From assembly GCA_020543525.1 (NCBI GenBank), contig JAHYIO010000003.1:248001-312000 (forward strand): DNA of 64,000 bases, in the 5' to 3' direction. Below the pieces are notes generated by a model, which saw only the letters and a program-made list of their open reading frames with translations, was not told the DNA's origin and did not search any database. The stretch comes from Coriolopsis trogii. Lineage: Eukaryota; Basidiomycota; Agaricomycetes; Polyporales; Polyporaceae. The position numbers and the translations under genes are program-made. Shown piece after piece: positions 1-15,167 of this stretch (its first letter is position 1; each line of letters opens with the position of its first letter).

Positions 1-85
1 GCTCTCTTCTATACAACGCCTGCTTATCGTTCCTTGCAGACACAGCAACGTACATACATAAATCCACCCCCCGCCCCCTGTCTGC

Positions 86-2337
<2,252 letters not shown>

Positions 2338-3510
2338 CAGAGTCTATCCGCAGGCGCATACGCACGATAGATGGCGACGCACCAGCAGCGACCTTTCCAG
2401 ACATCTTGGACTCCAAATGATCCGCGACTTGCTTCAATCTTCTCGCCATACCGCACAACGTCCGACACCGGGGGACAGTCCAAAGTACACAGCAGTGAGC
2501 AAGAAGCAGAACGAACTCGGGCGACGACCCCGCCCCCGGCCCATGTCGTCACCCTATAAACCCGGAAACAACTCACCTGTGCTTTTAGGCTTGACGGGCG
2601 TGCGGGGAAAGCGATCGTTGCTCGATGCCGACGCACGTGAAATTCCGCTCTTCCGATTCGTGCCTGCAAGCCCTGGTCGGTAAGCAACCCCGTCGCGATG
2701 GCCCCGAAGCAGAGCACAGAGGTGCGGTACTGACGAGTAGACCGAGGGGTATGGTACTATGTAGCAGCTCAGTCTCTGCGCGTCGATGAGAGAGATAGGA
2801 GACTGGAGATCGGATAATGGGGAATGGGGAGATCTGACTCTTATACGCGGTCCGGACAGAGGCGATTAGGCATCTCAGCTTCCATTATTGGCAGGTGGGG
2901 ACAGTCCCGTTAACGACCGCAGTATCCACCGCTCAAAATCCGGTCCCCGCTCACGCAATAGTGGAAGCGGGTTTACGACTCGACACTTCCCTTGACCAAT
3001 GCTCGTCTCACGATAGAGCTTGTTTGCGAGCGCGGAATGGGCTGGGCGAGCGTAGCCAGTAAGGGCCACACCGCCTGACAGGTCAGCGACAGGCAAATCG
3101 CGTGCGCCAGTCGAGTCTGGACCTGCCTGTACCCGGTCATTAGCAACAGGAGGACGCAAGCCTCAGCCTCACACGTCGGTATCAAGAATGTGGCGAAGAT
3201 TCTACATTGATAATACCCGAAACGATAGATAGAGACACATATGGACACCGATGTAGCAGAGGCGACTATGAATGCGAGAAAGATGGGGTGACATCGGGAG
3301 TTACGGAGGAGGGGACAGTAATATGTGGTATAGCATGCGTCCGTGTGTCGTGATAGCGCTAAGTGCAGTCGTGAAGAGCGGAGGGAAGATGGACATTAGA
3401 GCGAGCTCGGGCGGTGGCATGCCCTGCAGCCCCCACACGCTGGGCGCAGGTGGCGCTGAGAAGAGGGAAGGGGATAGGTGGTGCAAGGGAAGAGGAGTGG
3501 GGAAGGCAGG
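2338..3510. other. Intergenic region upstream of the aminotransferase
   Basis: This stretch lies upstream of the minus-strand aminotransferase and downstream of the minus-strand AN1 gene. It should hold the promoter and 5' leader of the former and the 3' end of the latter. Open frames here (for example 2337-2717 minus) show no recognisable family and no convincing splice structure. I see no RNA gene. Confidence 0.5.
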
Positions 3511-3803
3511 TCATGCCGTCGCCATCTTGGACGCAACAGTCCGCTCGCTCTCCAGCTTCGCCTTGTTCTTCTCAAACGCTTGCTGCCTACAGCTCTCAAG
3601 ATTCTGGCACTCATGGTGCTCCGGCATACGGTGCTGCAGGACGGAGACAAAGGATGAGTCAGACTGCTTCAGATAGGGTAACATAGGGGACGTACGTCGC
3701 CACAGAACTCGAGACGGCAATGAGGGCAGCGGCCGACGATGCGCAATACTGCCTGGTTGCAGCGGGCCTCAGCTTGGAACTCGCAGCGCTTCTTGGCAGG
3801 CAT
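3511..3803 (-). CDS. Small AN1-type zinc-finger protein (Tmc1-like)
   Basis: Two exons encode 76 residues. Exon 1 opens MPAKKRCEFQ and ends at LEFCGD; after an intron of about 60 bases with GTACGT donor and CTGCAG acceptor, exon 2 opens HRMPEHHECQN. The cysteine and histidine series is C7, C15, C26, C29, C34, H37, H43 and C45. The second half fits the AN1 pattern C-x2-C-x4-C-x2-H-x5-H-x-C. The C-terminus KLESERTVASKMATA is basic and helical. Yeast proteins of this type (Tmc1, Cuz1) work with the proteasome and Cdc48 under metal or proteotoxic stress. That role is inferred from family resemblance, and this copy is little more than the single AN1 domain. A TATATAA-like stretch lies about 200 bases upstream. 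Confidence 0.8.
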
Positions 3804-4565
3804 TGTGGTCGTTGATCGTGTGGGGTACGGGATGCGGGATGCGGGATGTGGAATGTGGGGTAGCAGGGATGCCTCTGAGGGGACGGTGGCAGTCAGCAAC
3901 AGAGGGTGGCGGCCACGGCGACGGGAGGGGTGCTCACAGGGGCGGGAGGTGGTTGTTGTCTTGTGCGGGGGAAGGGGCAGCAGTCGGGAGGAGAAGGGTT
4001 ATATACTGGGACGACGGGGACGCGTCAGCTCGAGATATGGATCTGGGATCTGGTGTGGCGGCGTTGCTCGAGATGACCAAGATCGAGCATCCCGATCCGT
4101 ATCCGACGCTTCCTCCGTCGGCTCGAGCAGCCAGCCGCCGCTCACAGACACTCTTACTTGTACTGAACGTCTTCACGAGCACTCTAGGCCTCTCGCCCCT
4201 TGCCTTCCACCGACGATCTCTCCAGCCCATGACTAAACTATGACAACTCCGACTGCACGCGCCAACCCCATCTCCCACCCGCTCTCGATTCTCTTCTCGT
4301 CCACTATCAGCCGCCACGCAGGAGCTGAGCACGCCCGGGAGGCAGTGCGTCCCCCGTGCGTCTCGACTCCAACGCCGACAAACAAAACGAGGCTCGGGGC
4401 AGGTACCATACAGCACCTCCGCCTGCGCGTTCCTATCAGCCTCCACCACGTCCGCACCTCGTGCAACCGATCCCGAGCCTTCTTCTTCGAGCATCCCGTC
4501 CCCGTGCCCATGCCCCGTCTCCGCTCGCACCCGCTGTCACCGGGAGCCGTCTCTCAAGCGCGAGC
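3804..4565. other. Intergenic region, promoter side of the AN1 gene
   Basis: This region lies upstream of the AN1 gene and downstream of the small membrane-protein gene. A TATATAA-like sequence reads on the minus strand near 4000-4010 and could serve the AN1 gene. The open frames on both strands are arginine- and serine-rich translations of pyrimidine-rich DNA with no family resemblance. Confidence 0.4.
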
Positions 4566-4824
4566 TTAGCCAAGCGACTTAAGCTTCACCTCCGCGAGAT
4601 ACCCAGCGGCCGCGGCTTGTGGAGCAGCGAACTCACCCCCAAAACGAGCAATCTGCAGGTACCGCGATCTCCTGACGTTACAATTTTCGCACAGCGTCTC
4701 GCCCCCCTGCCACACCGTGCCCACGCTCTCCTCCACGCCCTGTCCGTACCTCGGCAAGCGTACACAGAAGCATCCCCGCGACGAGGTACGTGTACGGGGA
4801 GACATCGGCATGTTGAGGTATCAT
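4566..4824 (-). CDS. Small predicted single-pass membrane protein
   Basis: I do not recognise the family. Two exons join in frame: 4750-4824 (75 bases, 25 codons) ending CTLAE at a GTACGG donor, and 4566-4652 (87 bases including the stop) opening IARFGGEF after a CTGCAG acceptor. The 53-residue product opens MIPQHADVSPYTYLVAG. It has a hydrophobic stretch at about residues 11-24 (TYLVAGMLLCTLAE), then an alanine-rich segment (AAPQAAAAGYLAEVK) and a basic end. A small mitochondrial or ER membrane subunit would fit the shape, but this is a guess. Support comes only from good splice signals, exact phase and a sensible hydropathy profile. It could be missed by automatic annotation because neither exon is long. 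Confidence 0.5.
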
Positions 4825-5139
4825 GAGGAGATGGTCGAATCACACTCTTTTTAAGCTCCAAGGAGAAAAAGCAGCGCTGCGGCCACTGACTGTACAACGT
4901 GGATACCGAAGATCAATTACGGACCCGGGAGGGACGGGAGAGTGGCATGGGATAGATAAGCGGAATGCGAACTCCGGACCAGGGGGAGGGAATGGAAGAC
5001 ATATGGTCTTGTACGATCTTGAAGAGCGTGCTACTCTCCTGCATCATGACCCCAAGTCCGGAACGATGAGAGAAAAAGCTACGGAAGTGTCCCAGGATGT
5101 AATAAGATAGATCATACACAGCAGCCTCCGGTCGCTCGT

Positions 5140-6610
5140 CTACTTCTTCATGTTTTGTAGGACGAGGACCGCGACGACGATCGCAACAATCACCAACACG
5201 ATGATGAAGATAATGAAGCAAATCCATCGCTTCTTACGTGCCGCACGTGCCGAGTCAACAGCCTTGTTGGTGTAGTTGAGACTGTCCGACAGGAATCAAT
5301 ATCGCGGATGCTACCTCGACGGAGATGATACTCACCCAACCTCGACGTCCTTTTCGACATCCAAGACGGTCTCATTGATGTGTGTGATCTGTTCATCTTG
5401 CTGCTCTACAAGGATGCTCATCTATCACAAAGGCGGTCAGCCTCGCCTCCTTTGGCCTTGTAAGTGCGAAGTCAACTCACATCGTTGAAAAGCTGGGCGA
5501 GTTCGGTAAGTGTCTTCTCAATGTTCTTGATGTCCCGGTGACGCTCCTGCACATCGCGGTATGCGGACCGTGCCTCGCCATACCGGTTCGAGGTCATCAA
5601 CGCCTGGCTGAAGACCTGCCCGCCCTGGTCGTCGTCGACAACAGCCTTGACTTCCTCAGGTGTAGCATCGGGCCTCACTGTTCCCAATGCAAACCATCAG
5701 TCCTCATCCCTTCCTTCTCCTGGTACCCAGAACCCCAAACGAGAACACGCGCACCGATCTTGTACTGCCGCTCGACCCGGTTCTTGTACTTCTGCCTGCT
5801 CTCAGACTCGACCCGCTGGTAGTTCTGGATCGCGTCCATGAACTTCGTCTTCACGAGCTCCGTCTGCTGCTTCCGGATCATGCCAATCTGGCCGCCCCCG
5901 CCCTGCCGCTGCAGCGCCTTGATCCTGTTCCGCAGCTTGTCGCTCACCGCCCGGTTCTTGTCCACGAGGTCCTGCAGCTGCTGGTTGTATCGCTCCACCG
6001 CCGCGTCGTCCGTCGTGTCCACCAGGCGCGCGTGCAGCTTCTGGATCTGGCCCACGTTGTCGTTGTACTGCTGGATCTGGTCCTGGATAGATTGTATCTG
6101 CGGAAAGACCTCAGCTCTCCCTCTCGCCCGACGTGTGCCCCCTCGCATCGGCCAGAAGGGATGAGAGGCAGCGACAGCGCCACGCACCTCCATGTTCAGC
6201 GAAGACAGGTCATCCCCGCTCCCGCCGCTCTTGCCAATGAGGCTCGCGGTGCTGGGCGCATTGAACGGGTCCGAGTACGCCGGGGCGTCGTCCTGCTGAG
6301 CGTACGGGTTGTTCGTCCGCGCCCGCGACCGGTAGTCGTTCCGCTCCTCCATTTGGTATCTGTCGCGACACGAGGACACGCGCAGGTCGTGGCCCACGGC
6401 GTGAGTACGCTCGCCAGGAGAAACCATACAGCAAGAGAGACGTACGAGTTGTTGTAGCCCCCGCCTCCGCCTTGCTGGGCCTGCGCGGAGCGTTAGCATT
6501 GGTGTTCCCAAAGCTAGCTACCATAACGACCCCGCCCTGCCCCTCCCGCTCAAACCTATTGAACCAGGAAGACCACTCACCCGACGTTCAGCAAGCCTGT
6601 CTCTGCTCAT
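5140..6610 (-). CDS. Plasma-membrane syntaxin (Sso1/2-type Qa-SNARE)
   Basis: Target-membrane SNARE for fusion of secretory vesicles at the plasma membrane. The start at 6610 gives MSRDRLAERR, then an intron and a glycine-rich segment (AQQGGGGYNN) leading to YQMEERNDY. The central exon encodes the Habc-type helices (IQSIQDQIQQYNDNVGQIQK, then MIRKQQTELVKTKF). The next exon has GQVFSQALMTSNRYGEARSA, then the SNARE motif through NIEKTLTELAQLFNDVS and LVEQQDEQITHINETV, where the glutamine of EQQ fits the zero layer. The end is a basic stretch (AARKKRW) followed by a hydrophobic anchor and LVLQNMKK, so it is tail-anchored. It has at least five introns. Family and function are secure from the whole architecture. 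Confidence 0.9.
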
Positions 6611-7173
6611 GGTGATGTAGAATGGGTATTAGTCTTGTGTGAAAGTATGGATACGGTCGGTGTGGCACTAGTAGGAGTCGGAACCGGACGGGCACTCAGT
6701 GCTCTCGTGACAACGGCGAGTGGAGAGAAAATGCCGAGACAACAGGACAAGGGACGGGACGAGGACGAGCTGTCGGGGATGAGAAAAAGCAAGAGCGAGA
6801 CGAACAGGGAGTAATAAGAAGGTAAGGACTGGCGAGGCCTGCGAAACGGGTACGAGGGGCGGTAAGAAGGGCGGTGTTGAGTTGGCGGTGTGCGACTCGC
6901 GCTCTCGCTCGCCATTGGCCGTCTGACCCTCGCTGATAGGCGCTAACGCCTGCGCCATCTCCAGACACCTCCGTATCGGCTTCGATGTCGCAGCCCACCG
7001 AGCCCGGTTGCTTTCGTATCGTACGCAAGATGACGGCATTATAGCAGTAGTACAGTGGATTTAGTTCAATTCATATCGTATATGGGCACCGTAGCGACTC
7101 GCGAGTGATTTTGCGACGGCGAGAGTGGAGTGGAACGCTAACGCCTCTATTGTGATATCCGGATCCGGGGCAC
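6611..7173. other. Intergenic region between syntaxin and argininosuccinate lyase
   Basis: This is the upstream region of the minus-strand syntaxin and the downstream region of the minus-strand lyase. It is pyrimidine-rich on the minus strand, as is common in fungal promoters. The open frames are serine/proline/arginine translations without family resemblance. Confidence 0.4.
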
Positions 7174-8989
<1,816 letters not shown>

Positions 8990-9091
8990 AGTGTTGTGTA
9001 CGAAAGCGAATGCGGGTGTAGAGAGTAGATGAGATTGGAGCAAAGCACACTGTGGACTTGAGGTTTTGCCTCTTTCAGATCTCGATCTGAA

Positions 9092-9097
9092 TGACTC
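9092..9097. promoter_or_regulatory. Possible Gcn4/CPC1-type site upstream of the argininosuccinate lyase
   Basis: The sequence TGACTC is six of the seven bases of the Gcn4 consensus TGASTCA. It lies about 100 bases before the lyase start, in the only intergenic space upstream of it. Arginine genes of fungi are typical Gcn4/CPC1 targets. Any six-base match can arise by chance, so the call is tentative. Confidence 0.35.
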
Positions 9098-9110
9098 GCG
9101 CGCGCGCGCG
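9097..9110. repeat. (CG)7 alternating dinucleotide run
   Basis: Seven CG dinucleotides in a row follow the TGACTC motif in the lyase promoter. Such alternating runs can adopt Z-DNA in vitro. No function can be read from the sequence. Confidence 0.8.
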
Positions 9111-9222
9111 ACGCGTTCTGCCTGCAAGCGCCCGCCATGATAGCAGTGACACATAATATTCTGGAGAAACAGCACTACTGCAAACTCTACAAGAATACGC
9201 TTTCGAGACTATGGCCGACTGC

Positions 9223-10122
9223 TCATGGGTGCATTGCGTTCAAAGCCATGAACGATAACGCTGCAAACAGACTAGCTCCGATATAAATCATCACGCGCAC
9301 ATCGAACGGGTCGTTTGTCAGGAATGGATAGGGGACTGGTGTGCGCATAGGGTCAGTAAACGTACGGGAAAAGCATTACTCTGCCACGTACACATTCCAT
9401 TGAAGCTCGCGCAGTACTCAACCCAGCACGCGTACCACGTACCCAGGACTGCAGCCACAACGAGGGAACCATATCGGCTGATGGACTTGGGATATTTGTG
9501 CTCCAAGAAATAGAAGTCAATGATCATGGAGATGGCTGGTGCCGCATGCAACGCAAGGTCGGTGCGTAGCGGCAGACGCTGCGGCTCGGGGACGGCTGAT
9601 GCTGATGTTGGCACCGTGGCATTGGGGTCTGCCGGCAAGATGAGATGAGGTAGAGCCAGTAGGAGAGTCCAGTATATGACTGAAATGACGATAGCCAGCT
9701 GGGCAGGCGGCTGCATGAGAGAACGTGTGAATAGGAAAAATCTGCATATAGCTTACAGGGAGAGCAGCCATGAGGAATGCACGCTTCGCGCTCTTGAGCA
9801 ATCCTAAATACGCACGTTTCGGCCGCAGAAACTTGGCGAGCAGTGGTAACAGGACTCACCCGAGGGCATGAGATCGCATCCGATGCTCAGGACCATGGTA
9901 ATCCAAGCAACACAGAGTCTGTGAGTCTTTGAGCGAGGAGGAGGCTGCGAGTCGAAGGACAGCTGCGTACCCCTGAATAGTGAGGAACTGAAAGTGTCCG
10001 CCTTTCATGTTCGCCATTGGGATGTTGGCGACCATGTCTGGGAGGTTGAGGTATCCATATGTCATGACCGCGACTGCAGTGGTGTGCAGCAACACGGGGA
10101 GTGGCTTCAGGACGACCGACAT
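9223..10122 (-). CDS. FAR-17a/AIG1-type multi-pass membrane protein
   Basis: The minus-strand exons read MSVVLKPLPVLLHTTAVAVM, then GGHFQFLTIQG, LCVAWITMVLSIGCDLMPS, LLKSAKRAFLMAALPV and IVISVIYWTLLLALPHLI. Later come LRTDLALHAAPAISMIIDFY, GTWYACWVEYCASFNGM and a last hydrophobic segment ending FMALNAMHP. About five to six membrane spans and some 220 residues fit the AIG1/ADTRP/FAR-17a family. Animal members hydrolyse fatty-acid esters of hydroxy fatty acids with a conserved Thr and His; the threonine of FLTIQG and the histidine of LALHAAP are candidate positions here. The fungal substrate is unknown. Four introns. A TATA-like run at 10181-10190 lies about 60 bases upstream. Confidence 0.8.
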
Positions 10123-10654
10123 GATGACAAGGAGGTGAGGAGGGGCCCGGGGTTCATGGTGATGAAGCGGCTTGGATTACTTATATATATGTCGGAACAC
10201 AATCACGACGGTGACGGATGTGTGCATCATGTCGCGCCCGTGAATCCGGCTCTCCGGAACAAGAGGTGTAAGGCGACCTTACACATTGGAAACACACATC
10301 GACTGCAGCGATGCGTTGCAGGAGAATCCATGAGGACTCCTCCGCCTCAGCCGATGACGTCGTCGCGATTTAGCAGCACACGACTCTCAGATCGGAAGAA
10401 GCGGCCTCCCCGGTCCGGATCAGTGATCGCGCAGTGACGCGCACGGACTCTCTGCTTTCGACCGCTCTACACTGCTCCGTTTAACTCTCCTACGCATCTG
10501 CATTCACTTCTATCATCCTGTGCAACACTCGCACTATCCCTGGAGCTATACGTGAAGAAGGCACACAAGAGGAGGACCATAGGAGAGGCAGGCATATCTG
10601 GACGCACGTGTTTCCTCTTCCCTCCGTCGTCTGCCAGTGCAAGCACTGTCAAGA
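10123..10654. promoter_or_regulatory. Divergent promoter region, AIG1-type gene and TRAPPC10
   Basis: This 532-base interval separates two genes that start in opposite directions. It holds the TATA-like run near the AIG1-type gene and pyrimidine-rich DNA (10440-10650) in front of the TRAPP gene. I see no coding sequence in it. Confidence 0.5.
10181..10190 (-). promoter_or_regulatory. TATA-like element of the FAR-17a/AIG1 gene
   Basis: The minus strand reads ATATATATAA some 60 bases before the start codon at 10122, a plausible core-promoter distance. The divergent TRAPP subunit gene starts at 10655, so the 10123-10654 interval is a shared divergent promoter. Confidence 0.4.
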
Positions 10655-13600
10655 ATGCCGTCGCAACAGGTTATTGTGACATATTCTGGTCCCATTGTCT
10701 TCCTATCTACCGATCACTGGAAGCAAATTCATGCCTCCCTGGCCACTCAGCTACCCCTCCGCAACCTCCACTGGAAGTCCACATCTCGGAACGCTCTGCG
10801 GTCCATCCAGGAACTCGGCGTGAAATTGGTCCCTCTCGAGACTTTGCGTGAGGATCAGGCCACTTCGCAGATCCCCCAGTCAGTCCTCGAGAAGCCGCTG
10901 TTGCACCTGTACATATTTATATGCGAGGTGAATAAAGTCCTGCATCAAGGTCACTGCGAGTGTCCTCACGACGCTGTATGTAGGACAGCGAGGCATACCG
11001 AGCTACCATCCGGAAACAAATCAAAGAGTGGCATGCCCAAGTCAGCTCGCGCAAGAACCAAGAATGGCTCATCGTCCACGTTGTTCGACCAGACCAGAGT
11101 ATTGCACAGGGCAGGCTGTTTCAGATGAAGACGTCCGTGCTTGACAAGGTCAAGGCAGACTTTAATGCGGACAGGAAGGACAGGTATGTTACATGCTGTG
11201 CATGCACTGCTATCTTCTCTTAACGACCACCCTAGATGCGTGCAACTCGTATGGAGCGCGGACAAGGACAATCCGACGGTGTGGGCAGACCTTGTTACGA
11301 AAGTAAAGGAGGGCGTACTGTCAGCTTTTGATGCTGCCTTGACACAACGCGAGGAAGAAGTGAAGCGTTCCGAGGGTCAGCGACAGATGCCGGGCTGGAA
11401 CTTCTGTACATTCTTCATACTCAAGGTGTGTCTTCAATTCCACTTCGACCGAGCTCGGCTTCAATGTATGCGTTCAGGAAAGCGTCGCTAGCTCTTTTGA
11501 AGGCATGAATCTCCACGAAGACGCCTTACAGCAGTATCTTGAGCTCGAAGAGACGTTCTTCCAGGTCCTCAGAGAGAAGAATCTGTCATGGTTTGGACCT
11601 TTGATCACGCCCATGCCAACGGACGATTCCGCCCCTCTCTTGTCGGTCACCAAGAAGCCGTACCGAGATCTCATCCTCGCAAATACTATATCTGTCTTTG
11701 ACTTCCGCATTTATCTGCTGGCACGACAATGCGCGCTGTTGAGTAAATCGGGTGGCATGGAAGAACTCTGCCGAAAAGTCGCATCCTTCTTGGGCACCTT
11801 CACAAGAACGTTGCGAGAGGTAGAGGTGTGTATCAACTTGTTCACCTAAGCGGACTTGCCAACGAACGGAACTACAGCATACACTACCTCCGTTCTTCAT
11901 TGAATCTTGGATCTATTCCTCGGCCTTGAGTGTCGTCGACCAAAGTGACGAATGGGCTCGTTCATTGCAACTGGACAAGGCAGCTACAGCCGCGTTCAAT
12001 GCGGCTAAGGGCGAACTAGTCGAACTCGCTCGTCACCAGGTAATATGCCTACCGTCTCATACCGTCCATTTCATACTGACACCTGGATGAGCTCGATATT
12101 CTCGGAATCGCTGCAGGTTTTCTGCCGAACAAGCCACCTTTTTCTCTAGCTCTACCGTCCTCGTCAGAATCCGCTCCGGAGGACCCAGAGGCAAAACGAG
12201 GGTCGATGACAATCACCCGTCCAGAGCTTCTGTCATCTCTCGAAGACCAAGACACACTTTATGACCTCTATGTCAGCGTCACCAATCGTGCGATCGAGCT
12301 CTATGCGAGCGCTGGTCGACGCAAGTTCGCATTGAAGCTGCACGGTTCCTTAGCTGCACTTGATGTGTGAGGACGGATCCCATCCACTCGCTGAAGGGGA
12401 GAACGGCTGACAGATCTCTTGCAGTCATCGTGGACGCATGGGGAACGCGTTATCGACGTATACGTCCTTGCCTGCGCATTACTCGCCCCACGGATGGACC
12501 TCATTGGAAGCGTTCATGTTGAACCGCGCTCTGAACATACATGCCGCTGCGGAGAAGCCAAAGGATCGCGAATGGATCCATGTTTTGTTGCATTTCCTGC
12601 GGGCGTATGTGGAGGATATGGGGCGGCAGCTCCTCATCAGCGAAGAGGACAGCCAGGCGTACGTCCAGAAGCTGGTATCGGAGTTGATGGGTGCCGCCGA
12701 AGAACTCGACGCAGGTATTGACACGACCATTTGGGACTTATGCGGGTGCTGATGTTGATTTGCGCTCCCAGACACTCCTTTCCCGGACCATGCCGCTCTG
12801 TCCGTCTCGCTCGCTGAACACGATGCTCAGCTCGCGGAAGATCGAGACGGTTGCCTATTGAAGGTTGTGGTTAAGAACAAGCTTCCTTGTGTAAGGTCTA
12901 CTATGTTGTATCCGGAACGAGCTACTCAAAGATATGACAGGACTTTCCTGCTTGCGAAGTCGAGATACAGCTGAGCGGCCGAGAGAACAGCAAGATTGCG
13001 TTCACGAGCACGGCAGAACGCTTGACGCCTGGTACCAACGAGCTCATCCTCTTCTGTCCGGTAATATATGCAATGAGTGTGCCAAGAGACAGATGCTGAT
13101 TTGCGGCGCAGTCATCTGCACCAGGGACATACAGTCTCTTCAGCTCACAGATCAAGCTGGCACACCTTCTTTTCCAATGGAAACATGCGAAGACTCCCAA
13201 GCAGATCCGTGCTGGAAACATGCCGACGCTCATCCACATTCCCAAGGACATCAAGGCTCTCGACGTCAAGATAAAGCAAGCACCTCAAAGTACGCGATGG
13301 TGCCCGTTGACGTGAGCTGAAATACTGACATCGCACGCTAGTTGAACTGGGAACGCCATCCAAAATCATGGTCGTTCTTTCTACAGGTCGCAACGATGTC
13401 GCTACCGCTGCTGTGAAGCTCGGCGCGCCATCCGGTATCAACTTCAGGTATACAGAAGCCGCAGTCGTGGGCGATGGTTTGTTGTCGACTCGTTTATAGA
13501 AACAAACCTTACTAATGACACACAGATCCGCCTGATGTCCGTACGGACGATGAGGCGTTGACCTTCCTGGACCTCAAGCAAGGACAGACGGTCGTCGCTG

Positions 13601-15167
13601 CGGTGCCCCACTCCGATGCGTCAGCCTACCACTACATGGTACCAACTTTCCCTCTTTCTATCCTCATGCCTCCTACTCACCGCGCTCGCAGAAAGTGAGC
13701 ATCACAGTGGAGTACGTGACCACCTCGGACCCTGAGGTCACGCGGATCCTGCGCCTCAGTCGAGTAGTGGCCACGTCCTTGCCCGTAGCGATTAATGTCG
13801 AGGACTTCTTCCGAGGGACGAGATTGTTCACCGCTTTCACGCTCTCCACGACGTCGCATCAGCATGTCCGGGTACGGTCGACGCAGTTGCTCGCCCAGTC
13901 CGAGTCTAGCGGCGTGAAGGTGTCGGGTTGCGTGGCCGCGAAACCGGGTGTCGTCGTATGTGCCGTGGCTTCGACTCGCACACGAGCACAAAACTGACCT
14001 CTATGATCCTTAGACAATCACCCCAGGGCAACCGGGTCGGTTCCTGTTCCAGATGGACTCGGTCAAGGGGCAAGGTGTGCACGCTGTCCCATACGTCCAC
14101 AGCAGTTCTGATGCCCTGCGCCTCATAGCCCGAGATGGACTGAAGTTGCAAATATCGTACCGGATGTTGCGTGAAGGTAAAACATGTATCACTCATTTCT
14201 ACTGGATACGAGCTAACGAGCTTTGCAGAGGTCGAATCTCTCATTGAACACGAAGTATCCGAAGTGGTTTCGGAGTTATCAGAACTGCAATCACTTCGTC
14301 AGGATATGATCGACAAGCTCGTGCAGGCCCTGGAGTCGGACGCGGCGTGGGTTGAGCTGTATGGGGTAACAGGAGAGTTGGTAGTGCCTGGAGTGACTCC
14401 AGGAGACGACGAGCTTGGTGCAGGACTCCGACAGACCATGGAGGTGCGCAGCACCATTGTTATTTCGCTAGTATGCTGACTGTATGCCTCAGCGGCTCAA
14501 CGTCAGGCGGTCGCCTCTCTCGTTTGGGGATTGGAGGGAGATCATCATCCCCGTGGACGTCCCTCAAATTCATGTAAGCACCTATCCGAGTGATGTCTGT
14601 ACCTTCGCTCACTATTCGAGCAAAGATACTTGCGGCTGCGCGTTTACAGATTCTAGATAACCCGTTCTCGACTAACGTTGAGCGTTCAGACAAGCGCAGT
14701 CGTCCTCTGTACGCTGGCCAGCCTATATCCGCGCTGCTGTCAGTGCAGACATCCTTTCACTGGGCCCCGCCTGAAGACTCCCGGGCAGAGAGTTATACCA
14801 TGAGATACGATATCGAGGACCTCATCAATGACTGGCTCGTCAGCGGACGCAAGCGAGGAGACTTCGTAGCTAAGGTGGGTTCTGTTCACTCACGAAAATA
14901 CCATAACGTGTTTTGATCATGGTCCGGGTCCAGGATGGCGAAACGTTTACAACCCCCGTAACACTCATTGCGCTTCATCACGGAGAACTCGTGTTGCCCA
15001 AGATTGGCGTCAGCGCGCTCCCCATTCCAGGCGAGCACAGGATGCGTTCGAGCGTGGTGCCCAGTTGCGAGACATACCAGGTGCACGGGGCAGAGAAGGT
15101 GCTCGTCCTGCCTCGAGGTGGCCGGAGTACCTTCGTAGTGAACATGGGCTCGAATACCAGCTTGTAG
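10655..15167 (+). CDS. TRAPP II complex subunit TRAPPC10/Trs130
   Basis: Large subunit of the TRAPP II complex, which activates Rab GTPases of the late Golgi and recycling pathway. The start gives MPSQQVIVTYSGPIVFLSTD, followed by LHWKSTSRNALRSIQELGV, the N-terminal block typical of this subunit. Next come exons with EWLIVHVVRPDQS, FQMKTSVLDKVKADFN and CVQLVWSADKDNPTVWADLV. The helical part FEGMNLHEDALQQYLELEE and ISVFDFRIYLLARQCALL follows. The C-terminal half is beta-rich (for example SISFKIEYV-like segments and PPEDSRAESYTMRYDIEDLI) and the end is VLVLPRGGRSTFVVNMGSN. About 15 small introns give roughly 1,200 residues. The family is secure; exact joins in the middle are not all checked. 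Confidence 0.85.

Noticed and set aside
5687..6457. 256-residue plus-strand open frame
   Set aside because: It is the antisense of the syntaxin exons, with leucine/valine-rich composition from the reversed codons and no family resemblance.
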